The notes: generated by a model not told the origin, from the letters alone. Shown: positions 36,096-45,132, counted from the stretch's first letter. The stretch: DNA of 64,000 nucleotides from Ruegeria arenilitoris (GCF_042675705.1 NZ_JBHTJJ010000012.1), one strand, 5' to 3'. Program-made: numbers and translations.

Positions 36096-36913
36096 GGTGC
36101 TGTCAGACGAATTCGAACCAGTCTCAGTTTGCCGCGGAAACCGCGAACCTATCCGGAACAAAGTTGACGCCACTCGCGTAGAGCGGCGGCGCGGGTCAGC
36201 TTGAAGGTGTCTCGACTGGCTAACGATCTTTCCTGGTTGAAGTGGTTGTAAACGGAGGAATGGACGGAGGCGAATTTCTGTAGACTTCGCATGCGCTTGA
36301 AACGCTGCATCGCGCGTTCGCGTCGTCGAAACGGCAGGTGCGAATTCTCAACACGGTTGTTGAGCCACCTGCCCGTCTGTTGTTTTTCGAGCGCGCCTAT
36401 TTCTCTGAGCGCAGCCTTGTATGAAGCGAAGCGATCTGTGACGACCTCCTTGGCGCAACCGTGCCGCTTCATCAATTTCTTGAGAAATTTCAGTGCAGCA
36501 GCTTTGTTACGGCGCTTTGTTACAACTGCTTCCAGCACCTCGCCTTCGTCATCCACAGCGCGCCAAAGATAATGCCGTTTGCCATTCACTTTCACAAAGA
36601 CCTCGTCCACGTGCCACTTCCATTTTGAAAAGGTTCGGAGTTGCTGCACACGCTTCCGTCGGATCTCAGCGGCGAACATCGGGCCGAACCTATTCCACCA
36701 ATAGCGGACTGTCTCATGGCTTACATCGATCCCACGTTCATGCAGGAGATCTTCGACATTTCGAAGCGAGAGCGGGAAACGGATGTACAGCATCACCGCA
36801 AGGCGGATGACCTCGGGACTGGTTTTGAAGTACTTGAAAGAGGCAGGTTTGGTCATGGGCAAAAGCTACGCAACCGTCCTGCCTGCCTCAAGACAAGTTC
36901 TTCTGGCAAGACC
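36096..36913 (-). mobile_element. IS6-family insertion sequence, 818 bp, copy B
   Basis: Ends GGTGCTGTCAGA at 36096 and GGTCTTGCCAGA (inverted) at 36913, one base different from copies A and C. Flanks tacccgag and gtcgccgc do not match. Same orientation as copy A. Confidence 0.88.
36149..36862 (-). CDS. IS6-family DDE transposase, copy B
   Basis: A 237-residue intact transposase nearly identical to copy C (differences such as AVDDEGEVLEA, LKKLMKRHGC, MQRFKRMRSLQ). All three catalytic acids are present: WHVDEVFVKV, VVTDRFASYK and NNRVENSHL. Confidence 0.92.
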   Translation of the reverse strand: MPMTKPASFKYFKTSPEVIRLAVMLYIRFPLSLRNVEDLLHERGIDVSHETVRYWWNRFGPMFAAEIRRKRVQQLRTFSKWKWHVDEVFVKVNGKRHYLWRAVDDEGEVLEAVVTKRRNKAAALKFLKKLMKRHGCAKEVVTDRFASYKAALREIGALEKQQTGRWLNNRVENSHLPFRRRERAMQRFKRMRSLQKFASVHSSVYNHFNQERSLASRDTFKLTRAAALREWRQLCSG

Positions 36914-37054
36914 GTCGCCGCGGCATAGGTCAACGACCACTGACTTAGTTCTCCATTACGATCTTTGCCATGGTCGAAAGACAATGCGGCATTAGTGGCG
37001 GCCGAGCCTGACTCCGCGTTGACGGTTGAGTCTGCATCAAACTATACTTTTGCC

Positions 37055-37504
37055 ATGCCTAGCGGAAAATACATCGACGATTTGTCGGTTGGCGAAACCT
37101 TCGAAACCGGAGGCGTTACGCTGACCGAGGGAGCGATTATTGACTTCGCACTGGTTCATGACCCGCAGCCCTTCCACGTTAACAAAGTGGCTGCCGCAGA
37201 GTCGATTTTCGGCGGTCTCATAGCCAGTGGATTTCAGACAATAGCGCTTACTTTCAGGTTGTTCCGCGACACTGGTGTACTTACCGGAACCAATCTGGGT
37301 GGACATGGTATGGACGAGGTACGGTGGCTGGCTCCGGTGTATTCCGGTGACACGATCAGCGTGCGCGTTACGGTTGAGGCAATTACACCGTCACGTTCGA
37401 AGCCAGACCGGGGAACGGTCAAATTCCGATACCAGACATTTAACCAGAACGATGTTGAAGTTCTTAACCTGGTCATGCACCACGTGATGGCATGTCGGAG
37501 TTAA
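37055..37504 (+). CDS. MaoC-like hotdog-fold dehydratase
   Basis: A 149-residue protein with the hot-dog signature: VGETFETGGVTLTEGAIIDFALVHDPQPFHVN carries the catalytic Asp and His of the (R)-specific enoyl-CoA hydratase motif, followed by GGLIASGFQT and PVYSGDTISVRVTVEAI. Such enzymes hydrate enoyl-CoA or act on related acyl thioesters. ATG 37055 is used because earlier codons run through the IS side without matching sequence; no clear ribosome site. It lies alone between IS copy B and a LysR gene. Confidence 0.82.
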   Translation: MPSGKYIDDLSVGETFETGGVTLTEGAIIDFALVHDPQPFHVNKVAAAESIFGGLIASGFQTIALTFRLFRDTGVLTGTNLGGHGMDEVRWLAPVYSGDTISVRVTVEAITPSRSKPDRGTVKFRYQTFNQNDVEVLNLVMHHVMACRS

Positions 37505-37663
37505 GGCGGTTTGCAGCGACTGGGGCGCGGCGATCAATTTGATCTCCCATTGTCATCTTCAAGAGTATCCTTGGGCTCGCCACATAAGGCTTCTATTGCT
37601 GCGGTCGTGGCGTACATGCAAACTAGTTTGTTCGCGTGTTCTCAATCCTTTTTGCCTAAATAA

Positions 37664-38551
37664 CTACTTGTAGATTGCCGCATAGCGAGGTGCGAAGAAC
37701 TTAACGAAGGCTTTAACCTCTGGCCGACGATAGGCTTCCGGCGAAATGAGCATTAGGTGCGGCACCGCAAGTTCAGGGATTTCGTCGAAACATCGGATGA
37801 AAGACATGTCTGTTTCCACCAGCTTGACATTGCTGATACCAAGGCCTTGCCCTGATCTGATTGCCGCATGCATAAGCTCGAGTTCAGTGAAAGACATAAC
37901 GATCTGTTCCGGTGCCACGTGATTGGTCAACCATTCGTGGAATACATTCGGTACATCGTCCCGCTGAAAGGTAACAAACTGATGCCCGGCTAGATCATTC
38001 GTTGACCCCGGTAAGCCAAATTTGTCCGCGTAATTTTTGCTGCCGAACAAAGACCAGCGGGCCGTGCTGATCTTACGACAGATCAGGTCAGGATCGGGAT
38101 CGGTTCTTGCAAGGCGCAAAGCAATGTCGGCCTCGCCCGCCATCAGGTCCAGCGCCCGAACGCTGGACAAAAACTCGAATGCGACATCCTGATTGTCGGC
38201 GGAAAACTCGTTTACGATTTCGATCATGCGTGCGGAGAAGTTTGCCGAATAAGCGGTGATACGGATGGGTTGTGTCGACGTCAATTCCTTCGCGCAATCG
38301 GTAAATTCGAGGACTGAAGCCTCGATTGCTTCGGCGAGGGGAACGAGGCGAAGGGCTTCTGGGGTCGGTTTGAACCCGTGCGTACCACGCTCAAACAGCG
38401 TCAAGCCTGTTTCTCTTTCGAGAACATCAATGCGTCGGGCGACCGTTGGTTGGGAGACCTTTAGCTTTCTGGAGGCCGCAAGCGTCGATCCTTCTCTCAA
38501 GACAGAGAGGAACACACGAATATCCGACCAATTTCGGAACCCGTTCTTCAT
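37664..38551 (-). CDS. LysR-family transcriptional regulator
   Basis: A 295-residue regulator. Residues about 5-65 form the winged helix-turn-helix (VFLSVLREGSTLAASRKLKV, then VARRIDVLERETGLTLFERG), followed by the two-lobed effector-binding domain (about 90-290). ATG 38551 gives the standard length; the longer frame adds a shadow sequence. The target genes are unknown; the MaoC gene converges on it. Confidence 0.88.
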   Translation of the reverse strand: MKNGFRNWSDIRVFLSVLREGSTLAASRKLKVSQPTVARRIDVLERETGLTLFERGTHGFKPTPEALRLVPLAEAIEASVLEFTDCAKELTSTQPIRITAYSANFSARMIEIVNEFSADNQDVAFEFLSSVRALDLMAGEADIALRLARTDPDPDLICRKISTARWSLFGSKNYADKFGLPGSTNDLAGHQFVTFQRDDVPNVFHEWLTNHVAPEQIVMSFTELELMHAAIRSGQGLGISNVKLVETDMSFIRCFDEIPELAVPHLMLISPEAYRRPEVKAFVKFFAPRYAAIYK

Positions 38552-38648
38552 TTTTGTAGAACAGCACAATTTTGTGCCGGATACCAGAAAAACAGGTGAC
38601 CAGTTACTGTTGTTGCGACAGCGCAAGCAACTCGGAAAGGACCATGAG

Positions 38649-38870
38649 ATGGCTTCCCATACAATGTCACCCAGCATCTGGACCGTATTTGGTGGACTGT
38701 TCGGTAGGACCAAGAGAGGCTTCCCCGAAGCCCGGAAGCCGCGGCCTACAGCTGACGATTTTCACGCTGAACGCGACTATATTAATGACGTGATCTGGAG
38801 TAATCCCGATGCGTTTTCGAGTGAGCTTGACGTGCAGAACATGGTGAGTCTTTATCCAGGAAGGTTCTGA
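38649..38870 (+). CDS. small hypothetical protein
   Basis: A 73-residue protein supported by GGAAAGGA 7 nt before the ATG. The N-terminal half contains SPSIWTVFGGLFGRTKRGFP and the C-terminal half FHAERDYINDVIWSNPDAF, then DVQNMVSLYPGRF, a pattern of conserved aromatic and acidic residues rather than random sequence. It is divergent from the LysR gene. No function is known to me. Confidence 0.55.
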   Translation: MASHTMSPSIWTVFGGLFGRTKRGFPEARKPRPTADDFHAERDYINDVIWSNPDAFSSELDVQNMVSLYPGRF

Positions 38871-39034
38871 CGACACTTGGTGACAATCGGCCGAATAAGG
38901 CGATTAGATCACGCCAAATGCAGCTGCAAGCTGGAAGTGGCAGCCACGCACCTGTGTTGTAGCCATTGAGTAAGTACCAATACGAGACTTTCATGAAGCC
39001 CGCGAAAGAACCCAGGCCGATTTACTTAGCTCAA

Positions 39035-39907
39035 TCACCCCTTTTTGCGCACCACGACAACAAATTGGGTCATCGAAAAGAAGAAGCGTCCAGTCCTTGC
39101 AAGGCTGAGCTGCTCATCAAACCACGATTGCGCAACTGCGGGATCAACATGGTCATTTGCGACAGTGTATTGCTTCATGAGGTGCATCATCATGATTGCG
39201 AGGCCATCAGGCTTCAACTGGTGATCCGTCATTGTGAACGACAAGACATCTTCCACACGGTCGCCGCGAGCCTTTATCAGCGCGGGCAGTCTTTCCGGGA
39301 CGGAACCACTCACAAAGTGCTGGTTCCAGGATGTCAGCATCTTTTGCATTCTGTCGGGCTCATCGCTGAACCAGATCAAGCTGCCAAAGTGTAGATCGCT
39401 GATGACGAGGCGCCCGCCGGGTTTGACGCACCGCAGCGTGTCAGCCAACGCACCGTCTACGTCTTCGATGTACTCAAAGACCTGTACCGAGACGGCCTTG
39501 TCAGCACTCTCATCCTCAATGGGCAAGCTATTTGCGGCACCAGCACGAAACTCCACGTTTGCGTAGTCGCTGCACCGTTCTCTAGCAGCTGCCGTCATGT
39601 CAGCGCTTGGGTCGATCCCGATGACATAGCCATCCGAGCCAACTGCCCGGGCCAACTCAACTGTTAACATCCCGTTGCCACAACCGATGTCCAAAATAGT
39701 TTCACCAGGAGCCGGGCACAGCGCATCAAATGAAGCCTGTCTTCGCCGCGTCAGTTCTGCGCCTTGATAGGCGATTTCAAGTAATTTCGTTGTTTCAGCG
39801 TCAAATTTAAGCAACTCTCCACCCTTACAAAGCCCACATGCCCCCAAAACCTTATCAGAAATTGAGTTATCTACGAAAAGCAGGACGGATCGTTGAGGCT
39901 TGAACAT
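39035..39907 (-). CDS. SAM-dependent methyltransferase
   Basis: A 290-residue class I methyltransferase. Motif I ILDIGCGNGMLTVELAR (about 70-86), motif II YVIGIDPSADM, AANSLPIEDESADKAVSVQV (motif III/IV region) and the post-motif VKPGGRLVISDLH are present. It resembles arsenite or generic UbiE-like methyltransferases, but the substrate is unknown. The first ~30 residues are less family-like, and a TTG start near 39814 with an overlapping Shine-Dalgarno is possible. Confidence 0.82.
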   Translation of the reverse strand: MFKPQRSVLLFVDNSISDKVLGACGLCKGGELLKFDAETTKLLEIAYQGAELTRRRQASFDALCPAPGETILDIGCGNGMLTVELARAVGSDGYVIGIDPSADMTAAARERCSDYANVEFRAGAANSLPIEDESADKAVSVQVFEYIEDVDGALADTLRCVKPGGRLVISDLHFGSLIWFSDEPDRMQKMLTSWNQHFVSGSVPERLPALIKARGDRVEDVLSFTMTDHQLKPDGLAIMMMHLMKQYTVANDHVDPAVAQSWFDEQLSLARTGRFFFSMTQFVVVVRKKG

Positions 39908-40037
39908 GGATCCACCAACAATAAATGAATGCGCCGACTTGATCCGACGAATGATTTAACCCCGAGAGCGAAGGACGCATCTGCCGCTCTATCGGACCAG
40001 CTTTTCGTGGCGTTTCGAACGTTAGAACAACATCAAT

Positions 40038-40610
40038 TCAAGGGATGTCGAGGCCGTTCTCTCGTCCGAAATCGGTATAGAAGCTGTCACTGCGGCATCG
40101 GTTTAAAGTGGCTTCGTCCGCTTCTCTTGGGTCGGTGCCAGGGCTTTGGACACCTGTTCCTTCTATGAAGCGGTTCACGAGATTAAAGACACCGCAAACT
40201 TGGATAGCATCGAACAGCGCACTCTCCGACCAGCCTGCCGCGTAGACTGCTCTAGCGTCGGCTTCTGTCATTCGGGATGGTGAGACAGTGAGCTTTTCAA
40301 TGTATGCCAGCAACGGTTTGAGGTGATCCTCGACGGGCGCCGTATCGCGGTCTTCCATCAGTGCCTCGATTGTCTCGACTTCAATACCGTAGGCTTTGGC
40401 GAAAACGATGTGCGCCCCATGGCAATACGCACAAGCATTCAATCCCGAGACATAGGCCGCAATGAGTTCACGTTCAGCGACCGAGAGGTCGCTCTCGCCC
40501 CTCATCACAAGGCTTTCGTACGCACAAAGCGGAGAAAGTTTATCTGGAAAGGCTTGATAGACACTTCCAAGTGTCGCGTTCTCCGGCAGAGATGGAAACA
40601 GGCGTTTCAT
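40038..40610 (-). CDS. carboxymuconolactone decarboxylase-family (AhpD-like) protein
   Basis: A 190-residue protein with the AhpD/CMD core: LSVAERELIAAYVSGLNACAYCHGAHIVFAKAYG, holding the CxxC pair (CAYC) and following His used in peroxidase or disulfide-reductase activity. Peroxidase-related uncharacterised members have this length. It likely acts in thiol-based detoxification. No obvious partner; the methyltransferase lies 130 bp downstream on the same strand. Confidence 0.82.
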   Translation of the reverse strand: MKRLFPSLPENATLGSVYQAFPDKLSPLCAYESLVMRGESDLSVAERELIAAYVSGLNACAYCHGAHIVFAKAYGIEVETIEALMEDRDTAPVEDHLKPLLAYIEKLTVSPSRMTEADARAVYAAGWSESALFDAIQVCGVFNLVNRFIEGTGVQSPGTDPREADEATLNRCRSDSFYTDFGRENGLDIP

Positions 40611-41057
40611 TTAATTCTCTTTCAATCTTGCTATGGATTACGTTTTCTCAAAGTGAGGAACCAACGTTGTTTACGCAACCTTAAAGCAATTTCGGGTTCC
40701 GCTCAGAGATTCTGTTGGGATACTGCGAACGGTAAGTTTGCCAGACGACACCCCCAACTTGTTGCTGCTTGGTTAAAGGCAATTTCATTTGAGCCGTTCT
40801 CGTAAATTTGCAAAGTCAGCATTCTGCGCAGTATTGACGTTCGTGCAGAAAGCAGCATTGGTTACTTTGGGCTCAGAGCAGCCGTTTGCCGGGTTCTGTC
40901 TGAGTGACCGCTACGCGGACAAAGGGTGAATCCGCTGCGTTTGCACCAAGGTCTGCAATCTCGAGTAACCGGCCGCACGTGTGCGGCTGGACTTTCGACT
41001 TTACCGATTTCTGAGGAGATTTTCAGGTCGGCTCCGCTTCTCCGGGAGCTGGGATGT
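40611..41057. other. intergenic, no gene seen
   Basis: About 450 bases between the AhpD-like gene and the broken acyl-CoA dehydrogenase. A minus-strand 69-codon frame (40862-41071) lacks a ribosome site. Nothing recognisable. Confidence 0.4.
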
Positions 41058-41590
41058 TCAGCCGGTTTCACCGAATCCTTTCGGTACTGGTAGATCAGGC
41101 AAGGTCACCGCACGTTTTTGCAGGGCCCGCCCGATGACCACGCGGCTGATTTCCGTCGTCCCGTCCACGATCCGCAGCATTTGTGCAAGACGGGACAAAC
41201 GATCCAGACCATAAGGCTGCAGCAGACCCATGCCGCCCAACACTTGCGTACAGGTGTTCGCAGCCTTCACTGCGGCATCTGGCACAAACCGTTTGGCATG
41301 AGCGGCCATCAGAGGGCCTTCGGGTGTGCCAAGGGATTCTGCCGCCTTTCGGTAAAGCAGCTTGGAGGCTTCAAGATCGGTTGCAACCTCGCCCAGCATC
41401 CACTGGATTCCGTCCAGATCGAGGTTCTTGCCGCCAAACATCTTGCGGTTCTTGGAATAGGACAGAGCCGTATCCAAGGCAGCTTGCATCAATCCACAGC
41501 ATCCTGACGCAATCGACACACGGGCGATATCGATCGCCATGAGCGAGCCTTGCAAGCCCTGACCGATCGGCAGGATGATGTTGTCTTGGT
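41058..41590 (-). pseudogene. acyl-CoA dehydrogenase, C-terminal fragment cut by IS6
   Basis: From the IS6 end the minus frame reads DNIILPIGQGLQGSLMAIDI and continues to ARVSIASGCCGLMQAALDTA, then AANTCTQVLGGMGLLQPYG and VDGTTEISRVVIGRALQKR. This is the last ~175 residues of an acyl-CoA dehydrogenase (C-terminal helical bundle and FAD-contacting region). The N-terminal and catalytic-base regions are missing upstream of the IS, so the gene is inactive. The ATG at 41555 is internal. Confidence 0.85.
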
Positions 41591-42405
41591 GCTGTCAGAC
41601 GAATTCGAACCAGTCTCAGTTTGCCGCGGAAACCGCGAACCTATCCGGAACAAAGCTGACGCCACTCGCTAAGAGCGGCGGCGCGGGTCAGCTTGAAGGT
41701 GTCTCGACTGGCTAGCGATCTTTCCTGGTTGAAGTGATTGTAGACGGAGGAATGGACGGAGGCGAATTTCTGTAGACTTCGCATGCGCCTGAAACGCTGC
41801 ATCGCGCGTTCGCGTCGTCGAAACGGCAGGTGTGAATTCTCGGCGCGGTTGTTGAGCCACCTGCCCGTCTGTTGTTTTTCGAACGCGCCTATTTCTCTGA
41901 GCGCAGCCTTGTAGGAAGCGAAGCGATCTGTGACGACCTCCTTGGCGCAACCGTGCCGTTTCATCAATTTCCTGAGGAATTTTAGTGCTGCAGCCTTGTT
42001 TCGGCGCTTGGTGACAACTGCTTCCAGCACTTCACCTTCGTGATCTACTGCACGCCACAGATAATGTCGCTTGCCATTCACCTTTACGAAAACCTCGTCC
42101 ACGTGCCACTTCCATTTCGAGAACGCGCGCAGCTGCTGCACACGCTTCCGTCGGATCTCAGCTGCAAACATTGGACCAAACCTGTTCCACCAATATCGGA
42201 CGGTTTCGTGGCTCACGTCGATGCCTCGCTCGTGCAACAGATCTTCGACATTTCGAAGCGAGAGCGGGAAACGGATGTACAGCATCACCGCAAGGCGGAT
42301 GACCTCGGGACTGGTTTTGAAGTACTTGAAAGAGGCAGGTTTGGTCATGGGCAAAAGCTACGCAACCGTCCTGCCTGCCTCAAGACAAGTTCTTCTGACA
42401 AGACC
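41588..42405 (-). mobile_element. IS6-family insertion sequence, 818 bp, copy C
   Basis: Ends GGTGCTGTCAGA at 41588 and (inverted) GGTCTTGTCAGA ending at 42405. Neighbouring 8-mers (gttgtctt, ccacagag) differ, so the original target duplication is lost, consistent with an IS6-mediated deletion that removed the start of the dehydrogenase gene. Confidence 0.88.
41641..42354 (-). CDS. IS6-family DDE transposase, copy C
   Basis: A 237-residue intact transposase, nearly identical to copy B. Catalytic residues are in WHVDEVFVKV, VVTDRFASYK and NNRAENSHL (Glu kept although the preceding Val is Ala). The C-terminus ends in LSEWRQLCSG. Confidence 0.92.
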   Translation of the reverse strand: MPMTKPASFKYFKTSPEVIRLAVMLYIRFPLSLRNVEDLLHERGIDVSHETVRYWWNRFGPMFAAEIRRKRVQQLRAFSKWKWHVDEVFVKVNGKRHYLWRAVDHEGEVLEAVVTKRRNKAAALKFLRKLMKRHGCAKEVVTDRFASYKAALREIGAFEKQQTGRWLNNRAENSHLPFRRRERAMQRFRRMRSLQKFASVHSSVYNHFNQERSLASRDTFKLTRAAALSEWRQLCSG

Positions 42406-42435
42406 CCACAGAGATCTCGCATCGCTAGCTTTGGA

Positions 42436-42843
42436 TCACCGAATTACGTGAACCGAACACTTGGCATGATGCACGACTCTGTTCGCAGTGGAACCTAGAA
42501 ATATGTCCTCGAATCCGGGCTTATGCGAAGCTAAGACGATGCAATCGGCGTCGCTCTGGTTTGCGAATTCGACAATTGCCCTACCCGCATGCCCGGAGAT
42601 GAGCTGTACCTTCGCGTCTGAGATTTCAGAGGCAGTGTTATGCAGATTCTCCAATATCTCATGCCGCGTATGTGCAAGCACTTCACTTGGAATCTGAGAA
42701 CCCACATATGCCGGAATAGGTTCTTGGACGTGCACAACGGTGAAAACAGCGTCGGCATCAGCCAATTGGCGCGCAGCCTTAAACGACGCTTGAGTGTCGT
42801 GTTCTTTGTCCAGAGCAACCGGGATCAGGATGTTTTTGTACAT
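42436..42843 (-). CDS. universal stress protein (UspA family)
   Basis: A 135-residue single-domain USP: MYKNILIPVALDKEHDTQASF, AVFTVVHVQEPIP, VQLISGHAGRAIVEFANQSD, and the ATP-binding signature ASHKPGFEDIFLGSTANRVV (Gly-x2-Gly-x9-Gly-Ser/Thr). It likely binds ATP and supports survival under stress. The phasin-like gene lies 57 nt upstream on the same strand, so both probably share the FNR-type promoter at 43410. Confidence 0.92.
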   Translation of the reverse strand: MYKNILIPVALDKEHDTQASFKAARQLADADAVFTVVHVQEPIPAYVGSQIPSEVLAHTRHEILENLHNTASEISDAKVQLISGHAGRAIVEFANQSDADCIVLASHKPGFEDIFLGSTANRVVHHAKCSVHVIR

Positions 42844-42900
42844 TTGACCTCCTATCTACTGCTCCGATGATTTCAGTTTGGTTTTTCGGCGGCACGAACC

Positions 42901-43350
42901 CTAAACAGGCTCAGACTTTGAAGATTTCCCCGCGCTGTTTGTAGCGGCTACGACATCATCAACTGTTTTCTCAACAGCTTCAGCTTCGGTTTCAGCGACA
43001 TAAGATGCACAACGAGACACGGTTTCGAACCATTCCTGCGCGTCAGCAACCAACCGCTCAGCCGAATGGCGCTGCCACTCCGTCATACTCTGAAGGGCTT
43101 TCGATGGATCGGACGGGTTCGCAGAAGACACTTTGCGTGCAGCTTGTAGAGCCGTCCGAACCGCCTCATGACGCCGTTCGAACCAATGCTGCGCAAAGGC
43201 CTCTGTTTCTTCGAGCATTTTTTCTTGTGCGTCCCAAAATTGTTCGATCTGGGCACCGAAGGCTGGATTGCCAGACATGGGCGGCTGCATTTGCTTGAAA
43301 ACATCCACAAGTAAGGTCGGGCTATTTGTGCTAGATTTCTTTGTCGGCAT
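42901..43350 (-). CDS. phasin-like protein
   Basis: A 149-residue, almost wholly helical protein without Cys-rich or membrane features: FGAQIEQFWDAQEKMLEETEAFAQHW and WQRHSAERLVADAQEWFE form amphipathic helices as in phasins that coat polyhydroxyalkanoate granules. The N- and C-termini are Ser/Lys-rich and disordered. It lies upstream of a USP gene and behind an FNR-like box. Function by fold only; not all such proteins bind PHA. Confidence 0.65.
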   Translation of the reverse strand: MPTKKSSTNSPTLLVDVFKQMQPPMSGNPAFGAQIEQFWDAQEKMLEETEAFAQHWFERRHEAVRTALQAARKVSSANPSDPSKALQSMTEWQRHSAERLVADAQEWFETVSRCASYVAETEAEAVEKTVDDVVAATNSAGKSSKSEPV

Positions 43351-43409
43351 CGAAAGTTCCTCCTCATTTCCTTAATGAGCTATTGTGCCACCTGCGGCGC
43401 GCTTTCGCC

Positions 43410-43423
43410 TTAATACAGATCAA
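43410..43423 (-). promoter_or_regulatory. FNR/FnrL-like box before the phasin-USP operon
   Basis: TTAATACAGATCAA matches TTGAT-N4-ATCAA with one mismatch in each orientation of the dyad. Its near edge is 59 nt before the phasin-like ATG, as for the other boxes in this region. It also faces the antiporter gene (128 nt). Confidence 0.55.
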
Positions 43424-43551
43424 TATCCCCCATTTTTTAGGATCTTCGGCTTAGGCTGCCACGGGACATTGGCATTCTCTCCGACATCGGTTCCAAGATG
43501 GCAGGGGTGGAGTTAAAGTAGTTTAGACAAGAACTTAACGCTTGGATCTCT

Positions 43552-44883
43552 ATGCACATTGCCGGCTTTCTGATTACCCTAGGTGTCCTCTTCCTTGCCG
43601 GATTGGCGGCCGACCAACTTGGCCGGGTAACGCATCTTCCTCGTGTTACAACCTTGCTTTTCCTCGGTCTGATCGCCGGGAACGCCCGAATGGGTTTGAT
43701 CCCACTCGACGTTGCAATGTGGTTCGACGAGATTTCCATTGTGGCTTTAACGATGGTCGCGTTTCTTCTTGGAGGTTCCTTAACCCGCGAGAACCTGGTT
43801 CGGCATGGCAGAGCCATTCTGACGATTTCGATTTCAATCGTGGTTGCAACCCTTGTTATCGTGTCTGCTGGATTGACCGCAATCGGCGTACCCTTCGGGT
43901 TGGCACTGGTGCTGGCGGCAATTGCTACGGCTACGGCTCCGGCCGCCATGACAGACGTGATCAAGCAATCTGGGGTGTCCAACAGCTTCACAGAGACATT
44001 AAAGGGCGTCGTCGCAATTGATGACGCTTGGGGTCTGATCGTTTTCAGCATCGCCTTGGTTCTGGCCGGTCATTCGGATGGTTGGGCCACCGTCACGACC
44101 ACAGCGATGTGGGATTTCGGAGGGGCTATTTTGTTGGGTTCCGCGCTAGGCGTGCCATCCGCTTACCTCACAGGTCGCTTGAAGCCGGGAGAGCCAATGC
44201 AAGCCGAAGCGGTGGGAATCGTGTTTCTGACAGCAGGCCTTTCGTTGTGGCTAGAAGTTTCGTTCCTTGTCGCAAGCATGGTTGCTGGCGCAGCTATTGG
44301 GAATCTTGCCCGCCATCACGACCGTGCTTTTCATGAGATCGAGCACATTCAGTGGCCGTTCATGATTTTGTTCTTCCTACTGGCTGGCGCCACGCTGGAT
44401 ATTGAAGCCTTCGGCTTGATGGGCTGGGCTGGTGGTCTTTTCCTATTCTTGCGCGCCGTAGCCCGCCTCGTCGGGGGTTATTGTGGAGCGAGACTTGGCG
44501 GCCTGCCTAGCCGTCAGACCCGCTGGTACGGCCCAGCTTTGTTACCACAGGCCGGTGTCGCGGTAGGAACGGCCCTCGTCGCCGGAGAGCAATTTCCACA
44601 TTGGGCCGCGTCGATCATGGCCTTTACTCTAGCCAGCGCTGTGGCCTTCGAGGTGTTGGGGCCGCCGTTGACTCTCATGTCAATCAGACGAACGGCTGAC
44701 ACAGATGAGCAGATTGGTCAGAAACTATTCAGACTGGATCGATTCAAGAAAGGCGAGCAAATTCGCCAACGGCAGGCCTACCATCATAGGTTGCCCATTA
44801 GGCAGAGCCACCGCGATTTGTTGGTCTGTCTCAAACACCGCGCCAAAGATTGGCATTTCGCCCCCATGGGCGAGCAATTGTGA
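43552..44883 (+). CDS. cation:proton antiporter (CPA2/Kef-like)
   Basis: A 443-residue membrane protein with about twelve helices. The CPA2 core shows GRVTHLPRVTTLLFLGLIAG, ATATAPAAMTDVIKQSG and VVAIDDAWGLIVFSIALVL (the conserved Asp-Asp ion site), and WYGPALLPQAGVAVGTALVAG. It exchanges Na+ or K+ for protons. The membrane part ends at about residue 385 (GPPLTLMSIRR); the last ~55 residues are Gln/Arg-rich and encoded opposite the cytochrome c gene. It lacks the TrkA-N regulatory domain. Confidence 0.88.
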   Translation: MHIAGFLITLGVLFLAGLAADQLGRVTHLPRVTTLLFLGLIAGNARMGLIPLDVAMWFDEISIVALTMVAFLLGGSLTRENLVRHGRAILTISISIVVATLVIVSAGLTAIGVPFGLALVLAAIATATAPAAMTDVIKQSGVSNSFTETLKGVVAIDDAWGLIVFSIALVLAGHSDGWATVTTTAMWDFGGAILLGSALGVPSAYLTGRLKPGEPMQAEAVGIVFLTAGLSLWLEVSFLVASMVAGAAIGNLARHHDRAFHEIEHIQWPFMILFFLLAGATLDIEAFGLMGWAGGLFLFLRAVARLVGGYCGARLGGLPSRQTRWYGPALLPQAGVAVGTALVAGEQFPHWAASIMAFTLASAVAFEVLGPPLTLMSIRRTADTDEQIGQKLFRLDRFKKGEQIRQRQAYHHRLPIRQSHRDLLVCLKHRAKDWHFAPMGEQL

Positions 44884-45132
44884 ACGACCGTCAATCTGTT
44901 CAGCTATAAGATCTATCGGAAACACACCGCCGTTCTCGCCCGCCAATTTGGTAAGGTCAGGTGTTCGAATAGCCAGCATTTCCGCCATTGGCCCGTCTCC
45001 GGTTGCTTCGAAACCGTGACATTGCCAGCAATACGTCCGGTACAAATCACTTCCCTCATCAACGCTGACCTCCTGCGCTAGTACGGGCCCCGTGACGAAC
45101 AGTGCCAGTAAAATCCCTCGAAAAATCTGCAT
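44725..45132 (-). CDS. small periplasmic c-type cytochrome
   Basis: A 135-residue exported cytochrome: signal peptide (MQIFRGILLALFVTGPVLAQ), heme motif CWQCHG (Cys35, Cys38, His39) and axial Met in GGEMPIFG (about Met93), typical of class I cytochromes. GGAGG lies 5 nt before ATG 45132. It likely shuttles electrons to an oxidase or reductase. Its 3' end overlaps the antiporter gene tail-to-tail by 159 bp. A weak FNR-like site lies 63 nt upstream. Confidence 0.88.
   Translation of the reverse strand: MQIFRGILLALFVTGPVLAQEVSVDEGSDLYRTYCWQCHGFEATGDGPMAEMLAIRTPDLTKLAGENGGVFPIDLIAEQIDGRSQLLAHGGEMPIFGAVFETDQQIAVALPNGQPMMVGLPLANLLAFLESIQSE

Noticed and set aside
34850..36913. Compound transposon carrying a functional cargo
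   Set aside because: The cargo between copies A and B is only fragments of phage genes, so it is a rearrangement product rather than a functional transposon.
13462..42405. IS6 target-site duplications
   Set aside because: Eight-base flanks of all four related elements and the second-type element were compared; none are duplicated.
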